From NCBI GenBank assembly GCA_013139755.1, contig WTAG01000601.1, forward strand, positions 1-7,495: a DNA stretch of 7,495 nt. Direction: 5' to 3'. A program made the translations under genes and the position numbers. The first letter of the stretch is position 1. Each line of letters begins with the position of its first letter. This document shows positions 1-6,588 of this stretch, piece after piece. The DNA is from Methylomarinum sp. Its GTDB lineage: Bacteria > Pseudomonadota > Gammaproteobacteria > Methylococcales > Methylomonadaceae. The notes below the pieces were generated by a model. That model searched no databases, was not told where the DNA came from, and saw only the letters and a program-made list of their open reading frames with translations.

Positions 1-665
1 AAGACGGTATACAGTAAAATTTGTAAGCGAGTGAATTTTGCTCCGTGGGTAACAGGTAGCATGGGGATGCCGGCTTTAGCATATTCTTCACGTTTTGCGA
101 CGGCTAGCGCCCAAAAGTGAGGTGGAGTCCAAACAAAAATAATAAGGAACAACAGTAATGCGTGCGGATGAATTTCCCCAGTAATTGCACACCAACCCAA
201 TACGGGCGGTGCTGCGCCAGCTGCACCGCCTATCACAATATTTTGAGGTGTCATGTGTTTTAAATAGACAGTATAAACAATGGCATAGCCCATCAGAGAG
301 ATGAATGTTAAAACTGCCGTTAATGTATTAACAAATACAACTAAGATTATCATTGCTAATAATCCGATAATGCCTGCAAAAATTAGGACGTTACGCGAAT
401 TGAGATCGCCTGTGGGTAAGGGGCGGTTTTGGGTTCTTGCCATTTCAGCATCAGCTTTTTGATCAATAAAATGATTGATTGCAGCGGCTGATGACGAAGC
501 AAGTCCAATACCTAAAGTACCGTAGATTGCAAGGTCAAGGGGGGGCATTCCTGGGACAGCCAATAGCATTCCAACGATGGCTGTAAAAATAATCAGTAAA
601 ACCACTTTGGGCTTACATAATTCAAGATAATTTTTCCAAGAAAGTGTAGATTGTGCGTTTGTCAT
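1..665 (-). CDS. cyoE: Protoheme IX farnesyltransferase (heme O synthase), 3' end missing
   Basis: Polytopic inner-membrane UbiA-family prenyltransferase that transfers a farnesyl group to the vinyl of heme b to make heme O, needed by heme-copper terminal oxidases (also called ctaB). Reading the minus strand from ATG at 665-663 gives [20 protein letters not shown] and 221 codons before the window edge. The family is about 300 residues, so roughly the last quarter is outside. The first Asp-rich prenyl-diphosphate/Mg site is N64-x3-D68-x3-D72, followed by MxRT at 75-78. The conserved stretches YTxYLK (131-135), [13 protein letters not shown] (146-158) and TPPHFWALA (180-188) are all present. 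Hydrophobic segments near 21-40, 43-63, 93-113, 116-134 and 169-187 fit the multi-span fold. A weak AGGA lies about 15 nt before the ATG. It is transcribed divergently from the M16 pair. No frameshift is seen. Identification is firm; only the missing end is unknown. Confidence 0.97.
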   Translation of the reverse strand, partial: MTNAQSTLSWKNYLELCKPKVVLLIIFTAIVGMLLAVPGMPPLDLAIYGTLGIGLASSSAAAINHFIDQKADAEMARTQNRPLPTGDLNSRNVLIFAGIIGLLAMIILVVFVNTLTAVLTFISLMGYAIVYTVYLKHMTPQNIVIGGAAGAAPPVLGWCAITGEIHPHALLLFLIIFVWTPPHFWALAVAKREEYAKAGIPMLPVTHGAKFTRLQILLYTV

Positions 666-767
666 TATGATTTTAGAGTCCTAACTCTTATTAGAACGTA
701 TAGAATACAGTGAACTATTGATTATTGAAATAGTCCGAGCGCTAACAATTTATAAAATGGAGAATTT
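666..767. promoter_or_regulatory. Divergent intergenic region between cyoE and the M16 operon
   Basis: This 102-bp AT-rich gap must hold the start signals of both divergent transcription units. Visible elements are a TAGAAT hexamer at 701-706 (a possible -10 on the plus strand, with no convincing -35), a 6-bp hairpin ACTATT/AATAGT (714-719 with 729-734), and the ribosome binding site GGAGAA at 759-764 just before the ATG at 768. I cannot place either promoter with confidence. Confidence 0.35.
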
Positions 768-2138
768 ATGATTTTCAGGGTACTAGTTTTAGCTTTATTT
801 GCTTTACCAGTTTGTGCTGATAGCACCAGTGTTAAAGTCCATGAGCGTATGTTTGATAATGGTTTGAAAGTTTTGGTCAAAGAAGACCATCGTTCGCCTG
901 TGGTTGTTTCTCAGATTTGGTATAAAGTCGGATCAAGTTATGAGCCAGGTGGTATTACCGGTATTTCACACATGCTAGAGCATATGATGTTTAAAGGGAC
1001 TGAAAAATACCCAATAGGCGAATTTTCTCGAATTGTCGCTGAAAACGGCGGGAATGAGAATGCCTTTACCGGCCGCGATTATACTGCGTATTTTCAAACC
1101 ATGGAAAAATCACGCTTAGAAGTCAGTTTTAAACTGGAAGCTGATCGGATGCGGAATTTACAGTTAGATGCGGAAGAACTAAAAAAAGAGTTGGAAGTGG
1201 TAACCGAAGAGCGTCGTATGCGCACGGATGATAAGCCACGCTCTAAGACACAGGAATATTTTATGGCATTGGCCTTTTCTAATAGTCCTTATAAAAACCC
1301 TGTGATTGGCTGGCCTTCTGATATTGCAAATTATCAGGTTGATGATTTACAAGCATGGTATCAACGCTGGTATGCCCCAAATAACGCCACACTGGTTGTT
1401 GTGGATGATGTAAAGCCTGATGAGGTATTTGCGTTAGCTGCAAGCTATTTTGCAGGATTGAAAGGCAGTAAAATAAAACCACTCAAGCCACAAGCCGAAA
1501 TTGAACAGCATGGCATTCGTAAGACAACCATTAAACTACCCGCAAAGCTGCCATATTTAGTGATGGGCTATAAAGTCCCAGTGTTAAATTCAATAGACGA
1601 TGAATCAGAGGCTTATGCTCTAGAAGTTTTAGCTGGTATTTTAGATGGTGGAAGTAGTGCGCGATTAGCATCAAGATTAGTTAGAGGTCAGCAAATAGCA
1701 GTTTCAGCAGGTGCCGGTTATAGCATGATGTCTCGATTACCTGAATTATTTATGCTAGATGCAACGCCAGCAGAAGGGCAGACTGTTTTTGACTTGGAGT
1801 ATGCCTTAAAAGCAGAAATATATGACTTAAAAAGTGAATTGGTTACTGATGAAGAATTGCAACGAGTTAAAGCTCAGGTTTTAGCTAGAGCAGTTTACGA
1901 ACGTGACTCAAATTTTTATCAGGCAATGCAATTGGGTATGTTGGAAACTGTCGGTATAGGTTGGGAAAAAGTCGATGAATATGTACAGAAAGTGAATCAA
2001 ATAACAGCAGAGCAAGTACGTGATGTTACCCGCAAGTATTTATTGGAAGATAAGCTGACTATTGCTTACTTAGATCCGCAACCGATTACGGAACAAAAAC
2101 AAAAAAGCAAGGTAGCTGGAGGCCGTCATGCACGTTAG
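768..2138 (+). CDS. M16 family zinc metallopeptidase, catalytic subunit (exported)
   Basis: Predicted periplasmic zinc peptidase of the pitrilysin/MPP (M16) clan, 456 aa, with the typical two-domain half-clamshell size. A signal peptide (residues 1-17, hydrophobic core VLVLALFALP, likely cleavage after VCA) directs export. The inverted zinc motif HxxEH is present as H68-M-L-E71-H72, and the distal zinc-ligand Glu is E147 or E148 in the VVTEERR stretch. NAFTGRDYTAYF (98-109) is the usual M16 segment after the motif. In the C-terminal domain (GGSSARL at 294-300) the position of the substrate-binding Arg/Tyr pair reads R306 ... S313, so the Tyr is replaced. The start ATG is supported by GGAGAA at 759-764. 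The next gene overlaps its last 11 bp, implying translational coupling and a partner subunit. By analogy with paired bacterial M16 proteins it probably works only as a heterodimer. Its substrate is unknown; peptide degradation in the envelope is the general expectation. A lipoprotein reading of LPVC is unlikely. Confidence 0.93.
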   Translation: MIFRVLVLALFALPVCADSTSVKVHERMFDNGLKVLVKEDHRSPVVVSQIWYKVGSSYEPGGITGISHMLEHMMFKGTEKYPIGEFSRIVAENGGNENAFTGRDYTAYFQTMEKSRLEVSFKLEADRMRNLQLDAEELKKELEVVTEERRMRTDDKPRSKTQEYFMALAFSNSPYKNPVIGWPSDIANYQVDDLQAWYQRWYAPNNATLVVVDDVKPDEVFALAASYFAGLKGSKIKPLKPQAEIEQHGIRKTTIKLPAKLPYLVMGYKVPVLNSIDDESEAYALEVLAGILDGGSSARLASRLVRGQQIAVSAGAGYSMMSRLPELFMLDATPAEGQTVFDLEYALKAEIYDLKSELVTDEELQRVKAQVLARAVYERDSNFYQAMQLGMLETVGIGWEKVDEYVQKVNQITAEQVRDVTRKYLLEDKLTIAYLDPQPITEQKQKSKVAGGRHAR

Positions 2139-3429
2139 ATTTATCGTTTTATTTTTTCTGTTATTTAGCCACACAGCTTATTCAGCGGCAAAAATTGAGC
2201 ATTGGCAAACCTCTCAAGGCAGTCAAGTGTTTTATGTGGAAACCAAAGGCTTACCTATGGTTGATATTAAAGTCGCTTTTGATGCGGGGAGTGCAAGAGA
2301 TGGATATCAGCAAGGTATTGCAGCATTAACTTCCGCTTTGTTAGACACGGGTGCAGGCGAATGGAATGCAGATGATATTGCTCAGCGCTTTGAAAGTGTA
2401 GGCGCGCAATTTGGCTCAGGTGCATCAAGAGATATGGCGTGGTTATCTTTACGCTCGCTGACAGAAGAAAAACTGTTAAATAAAGCCTTGCAAACGATGC
2501 AAGTGATTTTGAGTAAACCGCTGTTTAATGAAGCTGATTTTCAGCGTGAGAAAAATAGAACCTTGGCAGGCTTGAAGCACAGAGAAGAATCGCCAGGCGC
2601 ATTAGCAAACATGGCATTTTTTAAGGCACTATATAAAGATCATCCTTATGCGCACCCTAGTGCTGGGATTGTTGAAACCGTCTCTGGGTTTACAGCTAAT
2701 GATTTAACTGCATTTTATAAAGAATATTATGTTGCTAGTAATGCAATGGTGGTTATTGTTGGGGATATGGGTAAGCAACAGGCAACAATAACGGCAGAAG
2801 CTTTAGTGTCTGGTTTAGCCATTGGTAAACAACCAGAGCCACTTGCAGCTGTTAGTTTGTCGTCAAAGGGTATGAGTAAACACATCAATTTTCCTTCTAC
2901 ACAAACGCATGTTTTAGCCGGATTGATAGGTATGCATCGTAAGGATGAAGATTACCTGGATTTATATGTAGGTAATCATATTTTAGGGGGAAGCGGGCTG
3001 GTTTCTCAATTGTTTGAGGAAGTCAGGGAAAAAAGAGGGCTTGCTTATAGTGCTTATAGCTATTTCTCGCCCATGCTTAGGAAAGGGCCTTTTACTATGG
3101 GACTACAGACACGGAATGATCAAACGACTGAAGCCGTTAAAGTGATGCAAGACACATTGGCAAGGTTTGTTAAGCAAGGACCGACGGAAGATGCATTAAT
3201 TGCCGCCAAGAAAAATATAACCGGTGGTTTTGCTATGCGTTTTGATACCAATAGCAAATTAACCCGCTATGTCTCAATGATTGGTTTTTATAAACTGCCT
3301 TTAGATTATTTAGATACCTTTCAGCAGAGAGTTGAGGCTGTTACGGTTAAGTCTATAAAAGATGCTTTTAAACGCAGAGTGAAACCAGAGTTTATTCATA
3401 CAATTACTGTGGGTGGGGCTGCAGGTTAG
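2128..3429 (+). CDS. M16 family peptidase-like protein, non-catalytic partner subunit (exported)
   Basis: 433-aa M16 homologue that lacks the zinc site. Aligning GIAALTSALLD (63-73) with GISHMLEHMMF of the upstream protein shows the HxxEH residues replaced by A66, S69 and A70. The other half of an M16 active site is intact: LFEEVREKRGLAYSAYS (295-311) carries R300 and Y307, with the same 7-residue spacing as the Arg/Tyr substrate-binding pair of pitrilysin-type enzymes. An N-terminal signal peptide (about 1-20, core FIVLFFLLF) predicts periplasmic location with its partner. The ATG at 2128 lies inside the upstream gene (11-bp overlap) and has a strong Shine-Dalgarno TGGAGG at 2117-2122, five bases before it. 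I infer that it completes the active site of the upstream zinc subunit, as described for two-subunit bacterial M16 peptidases such as the Sphingomonas A1 pair. No catalytic activity of its own is expected. Confidence 0.92.
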   Translation: MHVRFIVLFFLLFSHTAYSAAKIEHWQTSQGSQVFYVETKGLPMVDIKVAFDAGSARDGYQQGIAALTSALLDTGAGEWNADDIAQRFESVGAQFGSGASRDMAWLSLRSLTEEKLLNKALQTMQVILSKPLFNEADFQREKNRTLAGLKHREESPGALANMAFFKALYKDHPYAHPSAGIVETVSGFTANDLTAFYKEYYVASNAMVVIVGDMGKQQATITAEALVSGLAIGKQPEPLAAVSLSSKGMSKHINFPSTQTHVLAGLIGMHRKDEDYLDLYVGNHILGGSGLVSQLFEEVREKRGLAYSAYSYFSPMLRKGPFTMGLQTRNDQTTEAVKVMQDTLARFVKQGPTEDALIAAKKNITGGFAMRFDTNSKLTRYVSMIGFYKLPLDYLDTFQQRVEAVTVKSIKDAFKRRVKPEFIHTITVGGAAG

Positions 3430-3464
3430 TTGTGGAGTGGACTTCAGTTCGCTAAATATAAGAG

Positions 3465-3542
3465 ATGTAGGATGGGCCAAGGCTCTTTCGTGTCCATCAC
3501 ATTTTAAATGATGGGCACGCTATCGCTTTTCCCATCCTACAT
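3465..3542. repeat. Imperfect palindromic intergenic repeat (REP/MITE-like)
   Basis: A 78-bp near-palindrome lies just after the M16 operon. Outer arms ATGTAGGATGGG (3465-3476) and CCCATCCTACAT (3531-3542) pair perfectly over 12 bp. Inner arms GTGTCCATCA (3490-3499) and TGATGGGCAC (3509-3518) pair with one G-T mismatch position, and the region between the arms is partly complementary. I see no target duplication at the edges and no coding potential. The sequence style (GTAGGATGGGC ... GCCCATC) is that of dispersed repeats in several gammaproteobacterial genomes, but copy number cannot be judged here. The transcript would fold into a long hairpin that could protect or end the M16 mRNA. Confidence 0.75.
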
Positions 3543-3573
3543 TTGTTGAGCTTATTTTTAATCAATTTTATTG

Positions 3574-3606
3574 AGTCGAGCGGACTGAAATTAGCTCGAT
3601 TTTTAT
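3574..3606 (+). terminator. Possible Rho-independent terminator between the M16 operon and rsmD
   Basis: TCGAGC (3576-3581) and GCTCGA (3594-3599) form a 6-bp stem, extendable outward by a G-T and an A-T pair, with a 12-nt loop. It is followed at once by a T-rich stretch (3600-3606, TTTTTAT). This would end transcription from the M16 genes just before rsmD. The loop is long and the stem short, so it may be weak. Confidence 0.45.
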
Positions 3607-3633
3607 TGAGTGTTAGCAAGGATAGAACAGCGA

Positions 3634-4185
3634 GTGAAAAGTAAATTAAGAATTATTGCCGGAGAATGGCGCAGTCGGCAGCTTGTGTTTGAAGACACGC
3701 CAGGATTAAGGCCTACACCAGCAAGAGTACGTGAAACGGTATTTAACTGGCTGCAAAATGATGTGCGGGCGAATCATTGTCTGGATTTATTCGCTGGCAG
3801 TGGTGCATTAGGTTTTGAAGCGGCTTCTCGAGGCGCAAAATCTGTTGTTATGATCGAAAACCATGCACAGGCTTGCCGATTGATTAAGGAGAATGCCGTA
3901 AAGCTATCGGCTGAACAAATTAAAATTGTTCAATCAGATGTATTTAAGTTTTTGGCTGGTGATGCCAGCCCTTTTGATCTGGTGTTTTTAGATCCACCAT
4001 TTGAAAAGGGGTTAGCTCCGCAAACATGTCAATGGTTGGAAGATAAAGGTTGGCTGTCTGAAAATGCCAAAATATATGTGGAAGTGGAAAGCCGATTGCT
4101 ATTAGATGATATGCCTGAAAACTGGCAGTGTCTGAAAAGTAAGAAAGCAGGTGATGTTGGCTATTATTTGTTTCAGCGCAACTAA
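3634..4185 (+). CDS. rsmD: 16S rRNA (guanine(966)-N(2))-methyltransferase RsmD
   Basis: Cytoplasmic SAM-dependent methyltransferase that makes m2G966 in 16S rRNA of the small subunit. From GTG 3634 the protein is 183 aa, close to the family size of 185-200. Family landmarks are the N-terminal LRIIAGEWRSRQL and PGLRPTPARVRETVFNWL segments, motif I LDLFAGSGALGFEA (about 50-63) that binds SAM, and the catalytic motif IV LDPPF (119-123) of N-methyltransferases. I chose GTG 3634 because AAGGA (3618-3622) lies 11 nt before it and because RsmD proteins begin just before the LRIIxG segment. An in-frame GTG at 3610 would add 8 residues but has no ribosome binding site and abuts the hairpin. The TAA stop (4183-4185) coincides with the presumed target duplication of the MITE that follows. 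Homologues commonly lie near coaD or ftsY; here coaD is next. Confidence 0.93.
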   Translation: MKSKLRIIAGEWRSRQLVFEDTPGLRPTPARVRETVFNWLQNDVRANHCLDLFAGSGALGFEAASRGAKSVVMIENHAQACRLIKENAVKLSAEQIKIVQSDVFKFLAGDASPFDLVFLDPPFEKGLAPQTCQWLEDKGWLSENAKIYVEVESRLLLDDMPENWQCLKSKKAGDVGYYLFQRN

Positions 4186-4342
4186 GGCAACTGGCAAAAA
4201 ATAACCCACCCATCTAGCTTGTCTTTTTGTCCGCCTTCAGCGTTATAACTTTAGTTGCATAGCTTGCTATGCGCCCTTCGTTGCGCCTTGAAGGCAAACA
4301 AACTACTGCGCAATCTGGATAGTTTATTTATTGCCAGCTGCC
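4186..4342. repeat. 157-bp palindromic MITE-like element with TAA target duplication (copy 1)
   Basis: The whole gap after rsmD is one long imperfect palindrome centred near 4264. Its termini are 19-bp inverted repeats: GGCAACTGGCAAAAAATAA (4186-4204) pairs with TTATTTATTGCCAGCTGCC (4324-4342) at 17 of 19 positions. A second pair of arms, TTTGT..GCCTTCA (4226-4239) and TGAAGGC..ACAAA (4289-4302), and a perfect core hairpin CATAGC-TT-GCTATG (4258-4271), share the same centre. TAA occurs directly on both sides (4183-4185 and 4343-4345), as expected of a 3-bp target duplication. It is non-coding and too small to encode a transposase, so it would be non-autonomous. A related copy begins at 7345. 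A 3-bp TNA duplication recalls some IS5-family subgroups, but the mobilising enzyme is not visible here. Confidence 0.8.
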
Positions 4343-4360
4343 TAAATGTTGTTTTATGTT
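4331..4360 (+). promoter_or_regulatory. Candidate coaD promoter with its -35 inside the MITE end
   Basis: TTGCCA (4331-4336, 5 of 6 to TTGACA) is followed after 18 bp by TATGTT (4355-4360, 4 of 6 to TATAAT). Transcription would start near 4367, giving a leader of about 28 nt before the TTG start of coaD. The -35 lies within the right inverted repeat of the MITE and the -10 in the flank, so the insertion may have created or replaced this promoter. This is inferred from consensus matches only. Confidence 0.4.
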
Positions 4361-4367
4361 AAACTAA

Positions 4368-5129
<762 letters not shown>

Positions 5130-5151
5130 AATTAATAAAAGTAACTATATG

Positions 5152-5182
5152 TGTTCTGGTCTAATGAAACAGGACACATTAA
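5152..5182 (+). repeat. Left inverted repeat of the IS3-family element
   Basis: 31-bp terminal repeat (TGTTCTGGTC ... GGACACATTAA), preceded by the ATG duplication at 5149-5151. It contains TCTAAT at 5160-5165, a good -10 match placed to pair with the -35-like TTGACC of the right end if the ends are joined in a transposition circle. Confidence 0.9.
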
Positions 5183-5219
5183 TGAGAGATAATAACCATC
5201 AATCATTGAGGTGTTACAA

Positions 5220-5510
5220 ATGGGACAAAAACGCAGTTATAAAACGTATCCAAAAGAGTTTAAGGAAGAAGCCGTTAACTTAGTTCTTGAACAAGGTTAT
5301 TCCGTACCAGAAGCGGCGAAGTCATTAGGCATTGGAGCTAATCTTTTATACCGCTGGAAGCAGCAACTTGAAGATCAACAGCAAGGAAAAACGTTGGCTG
5401 AAGACGAACGTGAAGAATTGAAACGCTTACGTAAAGAAAATAAGTTATTGCGCATGGAGAAAGATATCTTAAAAAAGGCCAGTGCCTTCTTTGCGAAAGA
5501 AATGAAGTGA
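5220..5510 (+). CDS. IS3-family transposase OrfA (HTH DNA-binding protein)
   Basis: 96-aa DNA-binding and regulatory protein of the IS. It has an N-terminal helix-turn-helix (KRSYKTYPKEFKEEAVNLVLEQGYSVPEAAKSLGI..LLYRWKQQ, residues 4-49) that recognises the inverted repeats. It continues into a leucine-zipper-like coiled coil (about 62-90, EELKRLRKENKLLRMEKDILKK) used for multimerisation. I start it at ATG 5220 because GAGGTG (5208-5213) lies 6 nt before it; a GTG at 5211 overlaps that Shine-Dalgarno. Its 3' part carries the slippery heptamer A_AAA_AAG, where a fraction of ribosomes would shift to make the full OrfAB transposase. Its stop TGA overlaps the GTG of orfB (GTGA, 5507-5510). Confidence 0.93.
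   Translation: MGQKRSYKTYPKEFKEEAVNLVLEQGYSVPEAAKSLGIGANLLYRWKQQLEDQQQGKTLAEDEREELKRLRKENKLLRMEKDILKKASAFFAKEMK
5471..5501 (+). promoter_or_regulatory. Programmed -1 frameshift site with stimulatory hairpin
   Basis: The heptamer A_AAA_AAG (5471-5477) is in the correct phase in orfA (TTA AAA AAG). Shifting back one base enters the orfB frame, which is open from 5477 to 6355, giving a predicted 378-residue OrfAB fusion. A hairpin TTCTTT-GCG-AAAGAA (5487-5501) starts 9 nt after the heptamer, a usual distance for a stimulator. This is the standard IS3-family arrangement; efficiency is unknown. Confidence 0.85.
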
Positions 5511-6355
5511 AATATCACTTTATTCAACAGCAATCAGAAGGCCGCTTTGTGAATCAATTGTGCCGTGTTATGCAAGTGAGTCCATCGTCTTATTATGTCT
5601 GGCTTAAACGGCCAGCAACACTAATTACAGCAGATGAATTGCATTTATATCGCAGAGCGAAAGCCTTGTTTATCGAGAGTCGCGAGAGTTTGGGCAGTCG
5701 AGAATTAATGAAGAAGCTTCGTGATGAAGGCTTTCAAATAGGTCGATATAAAACACGTTCGCTGATGCGGCAATTGAATTTAGTGGTTAAGCAGCGTGTC
5801 GCCTACAAAGTAACCACAAGGCGAAAACACAGTGATGCTGTTGCCGACAACCTGTTGAACCAGAACTTTAACCCTATCGCAGCCAATGAGGTATGGGCTG
5901 GTGATATCACTTATTTGCGCACTGCCGAAGGCTGGATGTATTTGGCTATTGTCATGGATTTGTATTCACGCCGAATCGTCGGTTGGCATATCGATAAACG
6001 AATGACAGTAGACCTTATTGCTAAGGCACTAAGCAAAGCGGTTAATGCTCGTCAGCCTAACAAGGGACTGGTCTTTCATAGTGACCGGGGCTCACAGTAT
6101 ACCAGTCAGCGTTTCCGTCAATTATTGGTTAATTACGGTCTACGTGCATCCATGGGTGATGTGGGGACTTGCTATGACAATGCGGTTGTTGAACGCTTTT
6201 TTGGTAGCTTAAAACACGATTGGATTTTAAAAGTGTATCAACCCACACGTGAATTTATGCAACAAGATGTCATGAGGTACATGAAGTATTACAACCTGGA
6301 TCGATTACATACTGCCAATGGCAATATGTCTCCGGTCAATTTCGAAAATTCTTAA
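5507..6355 (+). CDS. IS3-family transposase OrfB (DDE integrase catalytic domain)
   Basis: 282-aa catalytic part of the transposase, normally made as the C-terminal half of the OrfAB fusion after the -1 shift. The N-terminal HTH_21-like region (about 42-95, YRRAKALFIESRESLGSRELMKKLRDEGFQIGRYKTRSLMRQLNL) precedes an rve/RNase H-like core. The catalytic triad is D133 (VWAGDITYL), D193 (VFHSDRGSQYTS) and E229 (DNAVVERFFGSLKHD), with exactly 35 residues between the second D and E, the DD(35)E signature of IS3. The C-terminal YYNLDRLHTANGNMSPVNFE is the typical end motif. The GTG at 5507 is the first start in this frame and overlaps the orfA stop; independent initiation there is possible but unproven. 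No disabling mutation is seen. Confidence 0.95.
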   Translation: MKYHFIQQQSEGRFVNQLCRVMQVSPSSYYVWLKRPATLITADELHLYRRAKALFIESRESLGSRELMKKLRDEGFQIGRYKTRSLMRQLNLVVKQRVAYKVTTRRKHSDAVADNLLNQNFNPIAANEVWAGDITYLRTAEGWMYLAIVMDLYSRRIVGWHIDKRMTVDLIAKALSKAVNARQPNKGLVFHSDRGSQYTSQRFRQLLVNYGLRASMGDVGTCYDNAVVERFFGSLKHDWILKVYQPTREFMQQDVMRYMKYYNLDRLHTANGNMSPVNFENS

Positions 6356-6356
6356 A

Positions 6357-6387
6357 TTAAAGTGTCCGGTTTTGGTTGACCAGTACA
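6357..6387 (-). repeat. Right inverted repeat of the IS3-family element
   Basis: 31-bp terminal repeat starting 2 bp after the orfB stop. Read inward it is TGTACTGGTC ... GGACACTTTAA, 24 of 31 matching the left end, and it is followed by the ATG duplication (6388-6390). On the plus strand it holds TTGACC (6376-6381), a 5-of-6 match to a -35 box pointing outward. Confidence 0.9.
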
Positions 6388-6447
6388 ATGGCATACCGAG
6401 CTCTGCTTTATCGTTAGTGAAATTAAGTAGAGTTCTGTATTTTTCAC

Positions 6448-6453
6448 TATAAT
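6448..6453 (+). promoter_or_regulatory. Possible -10 box in the region upstream of mepK
   Basis: A perfect TATAAT lies in the 201-bp gap between the IS and mepK, about 136 bp before the start codon. No good -35 is found 16-18 bp upstream, so the call is weak. Downstream in the same gap, TGATAC (6474-6479) pairs with GTATCA (6491-6496), and ACCTG in that loop (6480-6484) could instead pair with CAGGT (6501-6505). I see no coding sequence in the gap. Confidence 0.25.
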
Positions 6454-6588
6454 TTTAGTATGAACTGACATATTGATACACCTGCCAAGCGTATCATTAT
6501 CAGGTTGATTTTTGGTACGTTTTTTCCGCAATTATAAGAAGCACTCAGATGGGTATCAAACTGGGTGATTTAAGGTTGGTTTTTACAC

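Larger units (their letters stand above)
5152..6387 (+). mobile_element. Intact IS3-family insertion sequence, 1236 bp
   Basis: A complete copy-and-paste element with orfA and orfB in overlapping frames. The ends are 31-bp imperfect inverted repeats (5152-5182 and 6357-6387, 24 of 31 matching), beginning TGTTCTGGTC on the left and TGTACTGGTC on the right when read inward, with TG at the tips as usual for IS3 elements. The trinucleotide ATG flanks both sides (5149-5151 and 6388-6390), a 3-bp target duplication typical of the family. Both ORFs are open and the DDE residues are present, so the copy appears functional. Inserted between yfhL and mepK, it may have split the original intergenic control region. 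The orfA style (KASAFFAKE before the shift) suggests the IS3 subgroup, a tentative assignment. Confidence 0.95.

Noticed and set aside
768..830. Lipoprotein signal (LPVC) in the first M16 protein
   Set aside because: Pro at -2 and Val at -1 to the Cys do not fit a lipobox. A type I cleavage after VCA fits better.
1279..1482. Minus-strand open frame of 67 codons
   Set aside because: It lies wholly inside the well-supported M16 catalytic subunit gene, and its translation has no recognisable domain or ribosome binding site.
3443..3589. Outer inverted repeat TTCAGTTCGCT / AGCGGACTGAA around the palindrome
   Set aside because: The 10-of-11 match is centred about 12 bp away from the palindrome's centre, so it does not look like part of the same element and may be chance.
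3610..3633. Upstream GTG start for rsmD
   Set aside because: It has no Shine-Dalgarno, abuts the terminator-like hairpin, and extends beyond the usual family N-terminus. GTG 3634 has AAGGA upstream.
3944..4213. Minus-strand open frame of 89 codons
   Set aside because: It is antisense to the rsmD 3' end and runs into the MITE. The translation is not protein-like, and rsmD is clearly the real gene.
6376..6411. Outward promoter from the right IS end directly driving mepK
   Set aside because: TTGACC is a good -35, but no -10-like hexamer occurs 16-18 bp downstream in the flanking DNA at this site.
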